A program made the translations under genes and the position numbers. This document shows positions 11,601-25,100 of a stretch of DNA of 64,000 nucleotides, one piece after another. Source of the stretch: Taeniopygia guttata (lineage: Eukaryota; Chordata; Aves; Passeriformes; Estrildidae); contig NC_133030.1 in assembly GCF_048771995.1 (NCBI RefSeq), forward strand, positions 58,374,001-58,438,000, given 5' to 3'. The stretch's first letter is position 1. Each line of letters opens with the position of its first letter. The notes below the pieces were generated by a model, which did not search any database, was not told the DNA's origin, and was given only the letters and a program-made list of their open reading frames with translations.

Positions 11601-12990
11601 TGCTGTTCAGGTGCAAAGAAAGCAGATGGCTTCCAAGAGCATTTCAGCCCTTTCTGTCCTCTCTCAGCTGTCTCAGCCCTGCCTGAGGAGGAAGAGAGCT
11701 GGAATCCTGGAATATGGTGGGACTTTTCCTCTGTATGGGTGACAGCCCTATCCTTTGTCAGCAAATGAACAGCAGGAATAAGAGGCTTCATTTCAGCCTG
11801 TCGTTGTCACACTGAAATCCTTCAGTGGCTTTTAGTCCTTCCTATGGCTCATCCTCAGAACTTCAAAACGCTCATTGAGACCAATTTTCCTGTTTTAGTT
11901 CCTGGTTAACCATTACAAATTAAAATCCCCATTGAAAGCCATTCATTAAATATCTGAGTTGTAGCATGACATCTGAATAATGGCATGGTGCTTACATACA
12001 TTTCTCCCTCAGATGTCTTGAGTACTGTTAATTTTTTTTACCAGTTTGGAAGTACAGCTTGGATTGCTACTATTTCAATGCCTCTTTCAATTTCACCAAG
12101 ATAATTTTGGGCCACATTTTAATTTTTGGTGAAAAAGAAAAAAGAAAAAGAATAATACATGGAATAACACAAATAAACTTACTTTATAGGTTTTCCCAGA
12201 AAAGGAGCTGTCAAGCTATTCAGAAATCTGTCCTCATGAGATTTCCCAAATTTTTTGACCAGGTTCTGTTAACAGTCCTTTTCCAAATTTGTGCTGAGGT
12301 AAGGAGGACTGGAAAACAGTCCATTGGGAAATCATCTGAGAGTGGGTTCATGTGACAGCTCTTTCTGTGACTTGTCATGCCGTGAATAGCAGAGCAACAG
12401 CCTTTCAGCACTCACCCATGTCACTGCCTGCCTTGCTTTTGATGGAACTGGGGTGAGTGGAAACGAGGGAAAACTTAACCAGAGCTTTTTATTTCTGTAA
12501 AAGGCTTGGTTTGTGTTCTCATTCGATGTTTGCATCATCTCCTGGTTTAAATGCCCTCGTGTCACTGAGGCCCCTGCTGCCGTGGCTCTGTGCTGGCACG
12601 CAGGGTTTGCACCCAGCAGTGCTTTGGAGATGGTGGTGGGAACACTTCTGTCACACCCCTTGTGCACAGGGACAGGGACACTCAGCAGCTCCAGCCTCCA
12701 GCAGGGCAGAGGTGCCAGTGACAGCAGGGGAACCAGAAGGGGAAGTGTTGGCCAGCTACGTGTGAGGTTCTGGGGTTGCCAGAAATAGCAGCCCATGCCC
12801 TTGACCCATGACCACTGGTTATCTCTGGCTAAGATAAATGCCTTTGAGGCATGTGCTGTGCCTAAAGCAGGTTGCTCTGAGTGCAAGCTGGGGGCCAGAG
12901 TAGCTTTTTATGGGATTTTCCTGCTGTGGGACCTGCTGCTCTGCAGTACTTGGGAAGGACTGAGTGTAAGGTGCTAAATGGGAAAGATAC
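8625..12990. other. Intergenic sequence, no gene seen
   Basis: No supported gene. Overlapping open frames of up to 184 codons (for example 12332-12886 minus and 10122-10532 minus) show no domain, and their composition looks like translated non-coding DNA. A 17 bp direct repeat lies at 10549-10565 and 10575-10591. Confidence 0.5.
10549..10591. repeat. Short direct repeat, 17 bp x2
   Basis: GGTTATTTTCCTTAGTT occurs at 10549-10565 and again at 10575-10591, a period of 26 bp. The two copies are identical, suggesting a recent local duplication of 26 bp. Confidence 0.9.
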
Positions 12991-13455
12991 AGAGCTGCTG
13001 GAGTGAGTCCAGAGGAGGCCATGAAGATGATCAGAGAGATAGAGCTCTTTTGCTACAAGGAAAGGCTGAGAGAGTTGGGGCTGTTCAGACTGGAGAAAAG
13101 AAGGCTCTGGAGTGACCATATTGTGACCTTTCACTACCAAAAAGGACTCCAGGAGAGCTGGAGGGGAACTATTTGTATGGGCAGAGCGTGACAAGACAGG
13201 GAGGAATGGCTTCAAACTGAAGGAGGGTGGATTTGGTTCAGATGCTAGGAAGGAGTTGCTGACTACGAGGGTGCTGAGGACCTGGCCCAGGTTGCCCACA
13301 GAAGCTGCGGCTGCCCTGTCCCTGGAAATGTTCAAGGCCAGGTTAGATGTGGCTTTGACCAACCAGGCCTAGTGGAAGGTGTCCCTGCCCATGGCAGGGA
13401 GGTTGGAACTAGGTGGTTTTTGAGGTCCCTTCCAACCCAAACCATTCTGTGCCAC
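12991..13455 (+). mobile_element. CR1 LINE 3' fragment
   Basis: One of the longest CR1 remnants here. It begins near GAGTGAGTCCAGAGGAGGCC, passes through AGGAAAGGCTGAGAGAGTTG and GGCCCAGGTTGCCCACAGAA, and ends in GGTCCCTTCCAACCCAAACC followed by ATTCTGTG. This covers the end of the CR1 ORF2 region and its 3'UTR. The frame is broken by mutations and no functional reverse transcriptase is encoded. Confidence 0.95.
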
Positions 13456-15409
13456 TGATTTCTGTGTAAACTGTCCTCAAGCAGAGCAGACAATTCTCAA
13501 GGCTCAGGTCAGGGCTCCTCTTCTTCTCTGTGTTACAGCAGAGATGTTTGCCTGGAAATGTCCTTTAGGAAAGCACATTATTCCTTCTCCCTACCCAGCT
13601 GTATCAAAGACCATGAAGACCTCAGCAATGAACACCTGATGACACAGGGGCCTTTCCTGAGTTCAGCTCTTTCATCCTTCTGTTGTTGCCTCTCCCTGTT
13701 GAGACCATCCCACTGACTGGGCTTGAATTTGTGCTTGAACTTGTTTCATTACACAACTCCTACCAGCTGCTGCCCAAGAGGCAAAATCCAAGTCTGGATA
13801 CTTCCTGTGACTAAATTTCTTTGGCTGGCAAGTCCCTTGATTCCCAGCCAGCACAAATCAGTTTGGGAACCAACAAGATGGCAAATTTTGGGGTTTCAGA
13901 AGAGTGGGTTCAAAATGGGCTTGTAATACAAAAAAGATAAGACAATATGGACATGAGATCTTCTCAGGTGCGCAATCACATCCCACCCTTTCTTTCTTCC
14001 AGAGTGTAAAAACCACATTTCCATCTCAGCAGGACGGATCTGGTGGGGCAAGCAATTTCCCACAACCATGAGGTTATTTCTCACAACAGGCAGCTGCTCA
14101 CAGCTGTTGCTTCCCACTGTGGACACACACAGCTTTGCTGTTAAGATGCAGGGGGAGAACTTGAGCTTTCAAACCCTAACAAGCTACTTGCTTCTCCTTC
14201 TCTCTCTTTTTTCCCACAGCTGCCCTCCGTGTCCAGCTGTGAAGGCATTTTCTGTTTTACGAGTAGCGGCGAGCGGGGTGCCAGCAGGTGAAATCCCAGC
14301 CTCTCCTGCCTCTCTGCAATTAGCAGCCCCAAATATGGAGCAGTCTCTGACCCTGTGACATTTTTTTCTTAAGGCTTTTATTAATTTGACACTGGTTTTC
14401 ATAGCAACTCACCAGGGAGCTGTAACAAACACTCAGCTGTACCTGACAGAAAATGGGGGGTTTATCTGCTCAAAAGGTTATTCCAAGCGTCAGAGGCCAA
14501 CTGTGGTTCGGATCCTGGGGAACTGCTCCAGCTGTTTGATGGAAAAAACATGGAGCACCAAAGTGGGAACATTAGAGTTTAAAAACAGGGTTTGTGTCAC
14601 CTTGAGCTGCTGAGCTCTGTTATTGTGGTCGATCCGAAGTCCCACTCTCTGTGGAGCAGGCAGGTAGGGGACTTCTAACACCATTAATGTCACTGTTCCT
14701 CAGGGGACAATGCCTTGTCACCTCCAAACTAATTTAAAATAAAGTTTTGTTGTTTCATTCGTTAGCTGATATGGATTTTTTTTCATTCTCTGAATTGGGA
14801 TTTTCTGTTGTTTCTACAAAAAAACTGTTCTCAGTGCTCTTGTGATCACTTTGCTCCTGCTCAGCCCATTTCTGGTAGGAGCACATTGTTGCACAGTAAT
14901 CCTTGGACACCTGAAATTGCCTGTTTTTTTTGGCCAGACACTGTTACAATGGCCACAGCATGTGCAAGTGGGTTTTTTCTTTTGTTTGTGGGTGTTTTTT
15001 TTTGGTTTTTTTTTTTTTTTTTTTTTTTTTTGCCAGTGGACTCAAACTTTTGGCTTCATGTGGTATTTTGTCTCAGATGTTTTGTCATTATGCTAATGAA
15101 ATTTGATGGCAGTGTTCACCCAGTGCGTTGCTCTACCTGGACAGGGGTCTTTCCTGTCATCCTTTCCTTGATGAACTTGAAGTGCTCTGTTGGAAGACAC
15201 TTCTTCATTCCTGTGGAGTTTACCCCAAATTCCAGTTATGATCTGGTTGCTACAATCAAGAACTCTGTCCTGCCCTTATTGATACATGATTCTTCAGTAA
15301 TTTACAGCCTATTCTGTCTTTTCCCTTCTTGTTGCCCACCTTGCATCACCCCCTTCAGTGAGGAAGGGTGGGTGTTCAACACAAAGACATCATTCAGGGC
15401 TCTCTGGTG
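13456..15409. other. Intergenic sequence, no gene seen
   Basis: Non-coding, with a 26-base T run at 15006-15031 that follows a T/G-rich tract. The 236-codon open frame at 14808-15518 plus has no ATG at its nominal start, crosses this T run and ends inside a CR1 copy, so I reject it as a gene. Confidence 0.5.
15006..15031. repeat. Poly-T run, 26 bases
   Basis: A pure T homopolymer preceded by shorter T runs broken by G. It could be an old poly-A tail of a minus-strand retroposon, but no body of such an element is recognisable. Confidence 0.9.
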
Positions 15410-15514
15410 GCTCAGGTCATGGTTCAGTGGTAACAGGGTGCTTCTGGCTTACCAGTTGGACTCAGTGATCTCAGAAGTCTTTTCCAACCTTAAAGATTCT
15501 GTGATTATAGAATA
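15410..15514 (+). mobile_element. CR1 LINE 3' terminal fragment
   Basis: Ends with GTTGGACTCAGTGATCTCAG, then CTTTTCCAACCTTAAAGATT and CTGTGATTATAGAAT, the CR1 3' terminus. Only about 100 bp remain. Confidence 0.85.
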
Positions 15515-15874
15515 TTAACCTATTTTTTTCACATATCCCTTGCAAGGCTCATTTCTCCTAACACAGCGGTGTCTTTAAAGGTATCCATTGCATTACTGCC
15601 ATTTTCACCCTTTTTTAACCCATACCTTGGTTCTTCTGTCTAACCCTAAGAGTTTCTCCTCCAGCATAAATTAAAATCTCTATTTCTATATTCTCTATTT
15701 CTTTTCTCTCTATATCTCTATTATATAATAATGAAAATATTTTCTTTTAGTGTTAGGCATTGCTCTGGCATGTTTATCCTATGTGTCTTTTGGAAAATCC
15801 AAATTGTTTCTGAAAAGAATTGAATGCACTGGACAGTTGAGTGACAGACCAGTCAGCTGTCAGTACAGAATGAG

Positions 15875-16150
15875 AGAATCACAGAATAAGCTGAGTTGAA
15901 AGAGACCCTCCAAGATCATGGAGTCCAACTCCTGGCCCTGCACAGGACACCCCAATAATCAAATCCTTTGTCTGAGAGCATTGTGCAAACAGTTTTTGAG
16001 CTCTGCCAGGATTGGTGCTGTGACCACTGCCCTGGGCAGCTGTTCCAGTGCCCAGGCACCCTCTGGGAGAAAACTTTTCCCTAAACCTCCCCCTACTCAG
16101 GTTTATGCCATTTCCTCTGTGTTTAAGCAGCACTGTAGTTATTAATGCTG
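15875..16150 (-). mobile_element. CR1 LINE 3' fragment
   Basis: Begins with GAATCACAGAATAAGCTGAG, then AGATCATGGAGTCCAACTCC, CTGGCCCTGCACAGGACACC and GGCAGCTGTTCCAGTGCCCA. These are reverse-complement hallmarks of a CR1 3' region. The far (5') boundary is approximate. Confidence 0.9.
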
Positions 16151-19100
16151 CATTCTCCCTCTCCAGATTTAATGGTGGTAGCCTGAGCCCTGTGCATCCT
16201 AAATTTTTACTGTTCTTAAACAGATAAATCTGACATTTAACTTCCCTTGAAAATGCATTATTTTCCATCTCAGATTCACTTAAGATTTCAGCAATGCTTC
16301 CATAAAATGGCCTGTGATTGAGACAAGAGTTCTTTCCTCTCTTACCTTGTGTGGGGGCAGCATATGTGCTGATGTGTGCCTGTTAACTGCAGGTGGGGTA
16401 TTCAATTCACTAACACCTGCTGCTAATTCTGCTGAGTAGTAAATAGGCTCACGCTGTTGTTCTTCTCTAGCTGCTTCCATCTGCAGTGAGGTGAAATTTG
16501 AGGGACAGCACCTTGCATTCATTTGTAAAGAAAAATCATTCCTAGGAGTAGGCAGTTTTGGGAAGAAGGAAAGGACAAAAAACATCCAGACATCATAAAG
16601 CAGCAGTCTGTGTCCAAAGCATACCCCAGTTCAGTTTCACAGCTGCCAGCAGAGAGGGGTAGCCAGCCATGCAGACAACAGCTGCATTGCCAAGGAACAA
16701 AATTACAGAGCCAGATGTTCCTCTTGGAAGTACATTACACTGAACTTGGTAGATGAGTGCAGTAGCTGCCAAGTGCTTCTCTTATTTGGTCATAGGTAAT
16801 GATTCCTCTATCAGGGAATGTGGAGGAAAAAGGACCACACAGAATATCCTCATCAAAATGCTGTAGTTGAAACATTAACTTCTCTTGGACCAGAAAGATT
16901 TGGGAGCTCCATGGCAACCTTCACATCTTGTTTGAAGGGTAATGTTGTTTACTACCAGGCATGAAGTGAGAAACTTACAGCTACTGAAGCCAACTGCTTT
17001 CAAGGTATTTGCTACTGAAAGGTGACTAAAAGACAACTTTTATAGCAACCACAGTTGTTTGTGGGCGCTGTTGTAGTTCTCAGCTCAGGCTGCGAGTGAG
17101 AAGGAGAGTTCTGGTTCTGTCTCTAAAGCAAATACCAGGAGCTCGGGTTTCTGAGGACATGTTGGTGCTGCAGCCACGTTCTCAGTGCAGAGCCAGCCTA
17201 GGCTTAAAGAAGGAGCTGGGTGTGAGTAGGGACTGGCCATGGCAGTGCCACAGCTTCACCAGCTGTGTCTGTCTGTGCAGGAAAGTGCTGGAGGCAGCAT
17301 TTCATTCTGGAGCTAACACTGAGGAGGTCCATCCTGCAAGGCAGCACTCAGGCACACAGGCTCAGATTCATGCCAGCTCATAAAAGTGGCTGACTTGGGG
17401 CTTCTGGCTGCCAACAGAGAAGGATTGATATTCTTTAGGGAGATCCCCCCTCCACAGACCCCAGGCACCCCTGTAAGTACTCATCTAATGAGAACTTGGA
17501 TGACTGAATCTTTGGAAAGATGGAATATTGGCATCTCTGAGATAACTGGAGAGATAATTTACATCTTGCATCTCTTCAGTCATATTTCTTAAACTGCCTG
17601 AATCTGATCATTCTCTCCTAGGACTCACAAGTTGCAAACCCAGTTCTTTTTAAAAGTACCTTCTATTTCATAACCAAAGAAACGCACAATAGTCCAAATC
17701 CCTCTGCTAAATAAATCTGTCAGTAAGGAACTCACCCCTAAAAACTGCTTTGGCCCAACATTTCCTGTACATAATATTAAATTGACTCCTGCACCATCAA
17801 CAAATTTAAGATCCTATATCTCAGGGATTGCAACAGAGTCCAGAAAAGCTGCAGATAATAAATGAAACCTGCAGATCATACTGAGATTTTTTTTTTTTTT
17901 TTTTAAATTCTAATCACATCGAGTTCACGGCCCCACTACTTATCCGGGAAGGGAGGGAAAAGGTCAGGCTAAGCACTGAGGGTTTGGAGTGAGAGCACAC
18001 CGTGCTGCCTGAATATTTTCCATGGGATTGAAGGACAATAAGTTTCTCTCCCCACCTAGTGGTCACTAAGAGCCTTTTAACAGAGCAGCAGCCAAGCCAG
18101 GGTGCTCAGCAGCAGATCTATGTTCTGGTTTTTCCACAAAATGGGAAAATCAGGGAGGAGATGGTTGCTCCCTTTGCTGTAGGTTATCTAGCTCAGATGA
18201 AAGCAGAGAGGAGGATCCCTGGAGGATTCCCTTTTTACTCCAATACACTTTTGAAATATGATGAGGGTAAGAGACTGAACCGATGGTAGGAAATGACTGT
18301 GAACCAATGATTGGGCTGTGGCTGCTGATTTTTCCTTCTGCTGTCATCCTCCTTCTGTGGGTTTTGTGGTGAGTGAGAGCAAGTTTGAAATGTGACAGGC
18401 ACTGAAACATCTTCATTTCTCAACAGTCTGTTTGGCCCGGCTGTGGTTAATTCTGGAAATAGTGTGGCATCGGGTGAGGGGAGAGGAATATGAAATTAAA
18501 ATGAATATGGATGTTAAGCAAAGCTGATGCTGACTCTCCTAAATATTAATAAATAAGTCAGGAGAGTAAGCAGTGAAAGCAAAGTTTGAATTCTTCCCAT
18601 TCCAATGCCCTAAGGTGTTATCAGCAACACGAGGAAAATGTGAGGCAAAAACGTGGTCATAGTACACAAGACATTCCACTGCCTTCCCTGACACTGCTTA
18701 TCACAAATATCCTGTGGGGAGTGGGCCTTTTTTTCTTTTTTTTTTTGCTACCCCTCCTTTAGAGCAGGTCACAAGACATCCCGGAGAGGAGCCCCTCTGG
18801 TATTTTGTGCTGCCTCTGGGTTACCCAGGGATGTCTCCCTGCCTCAGAACTAGATGATCTCCTGCTGTGTTTCTCAGAACTTCACTGCAATTTTGCTCAT
18901 CTGTAGCTGTGAAATGAGGGTAATGATATTTTTATTGCTGTGAATAAAACTTTGAAAAGGAAAGTGGAAAACTGTAATTAAAGACAGCAGCTATGCCAAA
19001 AGTGCTGACAGAGGCTTATCATTTAGAGGGCAGCTCGAGTGTCTTTCCTTCCAGCTGGAAAAGTCCCAGGGAGCCCCTGTCCTGTCCCACATGTGGAGGC

Positions 19101-22100
19101 AGGGCCAAGGCAGGGGTCTGGGTCATCAGCTCACACCCCAACAGACTTCTCAGGTGAATTCTGTAGACAATCCCTGAACTGCCCTGAGCTTTTGTCCCTT
19201 CCCTCTGAACACAGACCCAGGTGATCTGTGGGGACTCGGAGGCTGCTTGCTCACGGTGCTACGGCACCATTTCAATCTGGGATACCCAATTCACTGCTTG
19301 CTGATGAGCTTTCCCCTCCTGCACACTAATAAAGTCTTTAACTGAGAGCTGCTCTCAGCTCTAGCAAATTGGGACAAGCTTCCCTGGAGAGAAGACAGAT
19401 GTCTCCCCTCAGACTTCCCACCACTTGTCTCGGGTGTCAGACTGACTTTGTCTTTAATAAATACCTAATCCAGGAAGAGAATCTGAAAGCTCATGGGAAG
19501 GGATCAAATTATCCTGTGGCTCAGGTGAGGAGGAGACAAAAGGTCTGGCAGAAGGTTTCCACATGTGACACCACGTTTCTGAGAGGTAAAGTGGGATCAG
19601 TTTGGGATGGAAGAATTGCAAGTTAAATTCCTTCTTAGCTAAAACCTAGTTATTTTCTCAATTTGACTCTACAGGGACCTTCATGCTGTGCCTTACAGTG
19701 GTATAATAAAGCAGATGGAGAGAAATGTGCATCCTCTCTCTAGCTCTCTTATCAATACCTGTGCTGAACAGTAAATAACAGGGAAATGGAGCTCGCTTGT
19801 CAATGTTCCCAGCTGCCGTGGCTTTCTCCAAACATACAGTCTGATATTTATTGCTAACTGTTCTGAAATATACAACAGCATGGGACAGGGCTGTGGACAC
19901 ATTGTCTCGCTTAAATAAGATATTACTGACAGCCAATGTTAGATAGCTCGGGGTTTTTATATTTTTATTTGCAGCAGATGTTTCCCTTACAGAGGCAGCC
20001 AGAGAAGCTGTCAATGTAGACTAACTGACTGATTTCAAATTAGGTTATGTTGACAGCTAACCCTAATTTACACCTTGAACACCTACAGGGTGTGTTTGGA
20101 GGGGTATGGGGCTGCTGGTGCATTGCTGGTCTGGCACAGCTCTGTGAGCGTGGAGGGGGAGTGCATCCCCTTCCATCCTGTCTCTTGGCCCTTTCTGGTC
20201 ACACCCAGCTCTGGTTTGTCTGTGGGCATGTCCTGCCCTCCTTGGTGGGTAGGACCCTCCCAACTGAGGCCTCCTGGATGTTTCTGGAGCTCTTCTTGAG
20301 GTCATCAACATAAGGAATGAAGTATTGAGCGCAATGGAGCAGGACAGAGCACGTCAGGAGCTCAGTGGCAGTGTGTGCTCTCAGTCTGAGGCGAGATTGT
20401 TGGGACACCTCTTTGCAAGCTCCTGGAAACCACACTTCCCTTGTTTCTCATCACTGAAATCAAGACATCCAACATCTACCACCTCCTGCTTTCCCACTCA
20501 TCCTGTCAAAGAGGGAAATGAGTTTGGGCTGGGTACTGCGTGTTCTTGACATTCACTCTAGCTTTTTAAAAATCACTTTATATTTCTCCTGGTGTTTATA
20601 AACAGATTGTTTAATAATTTGAGCTATTCTCTTTCCAGACTGATGTTTTTTTTGGTTCCCCAGACACTCATTTTCCACCTTTAAAAGTGAGAAGTACTCT
20701 GTTTACTCTCCTGGTGTGCAACACAAAACATTTCATGCAAGAAACAACAAACTAATATTACATTGTAGCAACTATTCTGAGTCGTCCTGAGGATTAAACA
20801 GGAATGACAGCAGCAATAGGACCTGAATGTTCAGAGAGATAACAAGGCAGCAGGGAAAGGCTGTGCCAGCAGCAGCATCCCACCTTTGCAGAGGGTGGGT
20901 GGCAGCAGTGGTGGCTCAGTCAGGACAGGCTGCAGGGAGGAAAAAGCATCTGCCAGACAAGAATTTCACATGCTGGAGCATCCCAAAATCCAAACATTTG
21001 GGTGTTTGGCTGCTGGTGTTTGGATATTTTGGCAGAGGTGCGCCGCTGTCCATCTCCCAGTGTGGAAAAGCCAAACTTGCCTTTTCCACAGTGGACTGAT
21101 GGACTGAAAGAACTGACAGGTCAAAGTCAGACATGTAACTTCTGTCATATCCACATTAATCCCTGGCATTGAAAAAAAAAAATGAAAGAACCCTGTAGTT
21201 TAATAAAAACTGAATTAAGTTCCCAAACAGTTTATTTAAAAAACAAGTGTATTTTTCTCTGGCAATGTTTGGTTGACCTATTTTGGTGGATTAGGTATTG
21301 GGACATGATGCTTACATAAACTTTCTTAATAAGCTGTGCTAGACACAAACATCCCTTATGAAAACTATTATCTTCTTGCTGCTGACAACTGCATCCTTTT
21401 TATTGTTCAGAACATAACACAAGGCAAAAGTACAGAGAATTCAGAAGACACTTTTATCATTAATAACTTCATAATTTTCCCTTTGCCCGTCTTTCCATTA
21501 AGGAAAGTAAATGCTTAAATCCATGTATACCACTGCTATCTTGGATCTGAGTTTGTAATTTCTATTCCTCACAGCTTAGAAAATGAAAATTTGTAAAAAT
21601 ACCATCATTTTTTCACAATGAATTTCAGTTTCAAACATTCTTGATGTGCACCATCACATGAAATATTTTTTTATTTAACATTAAGGAGAGTTTTGATGCT
21701 ATGCAGTGGTTCCTGGGGTTCTCTCTTTACAGTATGGGATGGTGTCTCAGCCTTTGCCCCTTGCTATGAAAGGTGAGTCCTGTGCATGGCCACGCAAACC
21801 AACACTCTGAAGGAAACAAGGGGATGACTGAATTCCTGAAGGTGAGGCAATATTTTAGCCCAAAAATGAACGCAGGATTTGAGGTGAGGCCTCACCCAGC
21901 ACAGGGCATCACTTCCCTGGTCCTGCTGGCCACACCACTGCTGATAGAGGCCACTGGCCTCCTTGGCCACCTGGGCACACACTGGCTCATGATAAAGGTT
22001 GCCAAATCAGGTCCTCTTTGAGTTCCACCATGGTGTTCTTTCCTTCACACCACGAGTTTTCAGTAACCTTTGCTGATGGCAAGTAACTTTCTTTTCCCAA

Positions 22101-25100
22101 TGCCTTTCTGCAGTGCTTTCCCACATGACAGACAAAATAATTTAAAAGTGATTATCTTTTTAATACTAAAGCAGCTGCATCATGTTCCCAAGTAAAATAT
22201 TGTCATTATTTAAAACAGATCTGTTCTTCATTCCTTCAGTATTTGGTCAGAAGAAATTAAGTCAGCAGAAAAAATGGTCACAAAGCCCAGTTGCCAAGTA
22301 TTTCCATTACAGAGAGCTCTCAGTCAAGTGTCTACAGACATGATGAACCGGAACTACAGCCAAGTTCACAGTATTGGGGACAATTTAATGGGAAGCTCAC
22401 AGGACATACTGCAGCTCATTTATTTAGGAACACCCCTTCTCTCCCTAAAAGAGTACTTAAAATGTGGAAGATTTGACTGTAGGGTCACTAGAAGTAAAAA
22501 GCAAAGTCCAAAAAGCTGTCAGAGTAGTGGTGTGCAATAAATGGTTGAGATCAGCTGCAAAGTACACTCACCTTGGCTCTTGGGGAAGTGACCCAAGGGC
22601 TGTCAGGAAAATGAATCCTCTCCTTTCAGTGAGACCAGGGATACTAGCTTCTGTCCTCGTGTCCTGCTGCTCCCTGGTGATGGAGAAACCTGTGGGACCC
22701 TGTGGTTAGGAAGGACTGTGGTCACAGCAAAACCTATTTTAACTCTAACAAACCATAATTGGGAAGACATCTCACATGACAAACACAGTCACTTTTTTCT
22801 TTCTTTTGTGGCTGACAAAATGGCCCTAAGGAAACAACATCTTGCATCCTAAGAATATATCTAAATAAAAGTGAGGCAAAAGTGGGCAGTGACAACAACA
22901 TTGCCCCAGTGGCACTGGCATGACTGGGTATTTAGGAATACCCTGGAGGTTTTGAACAGCATTTGGTGCATACACTCCTCTATTTTGGTAATAACCTCAC
23001 TGACTTAGTGGTGCAACACTTCTAAAGGAACTCAGGAGAGCATCTGTCCCTGTTAATGTGAAACATTAAATAAATACATAGCAGAAATCAACCATGGAGT
23101 GTTACTTGAACATGATGAATTGACATCGACCACCCAGAAAGAGGAGAGACTGAGCAAATTAAACTTTATGAAACACTTTATGAAACAGGGTTTTGGAAAA
23201 GCTGGAATATATGTAACGTTTTCAAAATGGTAGAGAATTGGCCCACATCCTAAGTCAGTGAAAAGGATGTGAAGAAAAGGTACACATTTTTTTTATTCCT
23301 GGTTAATTGGCTGGCTTGCCCTATCTCATGGATTTATCTTTTAAAGCAGTGACAATCTGCTGAGGATATTTCAGGGAATATTTCTCTTTGGCTTTGGGGA
23401 GACAAAGAAATGCACAGCTCCACAATAACCTACAAAACACAATTTCCCTCCTTTGCCCGGGAATGGAAATTCATTTGATCCCTCCTGAAGGCAGACAGCA
23501 AGATGTTTGTTAGGATTAAGATTTTGCTTCATTTCTGCTCCCTTGGAAAGAGCTGATGGTGCTGCAAAGACCAAGGGGGAGTGTTGTATGGAGAAACAAA
23601 TTAACAAGGAATTCTAGGATATATTTAAATGTTAAATGACATTTAATGTGTGGTGTCTGAGACAGAATGTGCTTAATTAGGGGAAGCAGGAAATCTGTCT
23701 AAGAAAATAAATGAGTATTGACTGAAGATTTGAGGGGAGGGGACTGAACTGACCCCAGGGTGTCATTTTCGTGTTGCTCTTGGGACGAGCTTGGCACAAA
23801 TTGTATAAATGTCAAAAACAGGTAAAAAGATAATTGTTGATGTTATTTGCACTTAGCCTTGCTTGTGGTGGTTGCTGTTCACAGGTGAGTCTCCTGAGAG
23901 GATTAGTAATTCAACTAATGAAGACTAATAATGCAGGTAAATTAGTTTGTATCTGATGTAATGGACTATTTTTGAAACTCTAATGATGTAACTGGGAAAT
24001 CTGTACTCATTTTCAAGTTCCAGATGGTTTTAGAGCTAAGTCTGATTTTCTGAAAAAAATGCCTCAGATCATCCTCAGAACATCTGTATTTAAATTATAT
24101 CTGTCTTGCCTTGTATGATGAGCAAGATATGCATTTTCCTCTACTCTTCCAGAAATGTGATTTATGGTTTTATACTGTACAGGAAGAATGGCAAAATGAG
24201 CATCCAAATTAAGTCAGAAAGAGGCAAGTTTAGGTGCTTTGCAGGGATGGGGTCCAGATTTGGTTAATTACTTCACACTGAAGGAATGACCACGTCAGAA
24301 GTGAAATCTCTGCCTTGCATGTAATTTGGCAACTCTTCTAACAACCAGCTCAAAGCATGAACTGAACTCTTGACACTGCCTGTCCACCTACAGTGGGATT
24401 TTCCTCTCTCACTCCCTGTCTTCCACATGCACATGGTGTTCTTGGCCGGTGTTTGGGGCTTGGTAAGACTCAGGCTGAACTTGCTTCCAGCTGAGTTTGG
24501 GCAGTTGATCCCCCTGGGAAATGGGGGGCAGGCCAGCAGAAGAGATGAGATTGCAGAGCAACACACCCTCATCTTCCTTGCATCTTCATACCAAATCTGG
24601 GATTTGGGATTTGATATGGGGACAGGAACACTCCCACATTGTTTTTCAAGAACAGTTTTTTTTCAGCACTTTTCAAAGACAGGCACCTCTATTATTTTCT
24701 CTAAAAGTGCATTTAAATGCTCTGATCTTAGTCTTGTTCTCATTCTACCATTTGTGGCCCCCTAATTTAACATTAGGGAGGAGTGAATCTGCAGGCCTTT
24801 GGCAGCAAACTGAAAGCCACCAGCTGGAAAATATCCCATACCCCATCTTGAGCAGCCAACACAGTGTCTTCAAGGTTGGCATGTCCTTCCCTCCTCTGAG
24901 CACCTTGCAACAGCACACAAATAAACCTGCTCTTGTGTGTGTTTAGAATTTACTCTTGGCTTCTCTTTGGGTAGGAAAAGTGTGGGCAGAGCACTATTTT
25001 GTTCAGGTGGGGTTTTTTTGAGTGTGCACATGGGAGGTCTTTAAGGAAAACTCTTCTCCAACACCCAGCAGCATGTGTGTGTGTGATACACATCCAGAAA

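Noticed and set aside
12332..12886. 184-codon minus-strand frame
   Set aside because: Overlapped by open frames on the plus strand, with no family features and composition like translated intergenic DNA.
14808..15518. 236-codon plus-strand frame
   Set aside because: It crosses a 26-base T run and ends inside a CR1 fragment. The nominal start is not ATG, and no protein domain is visible.
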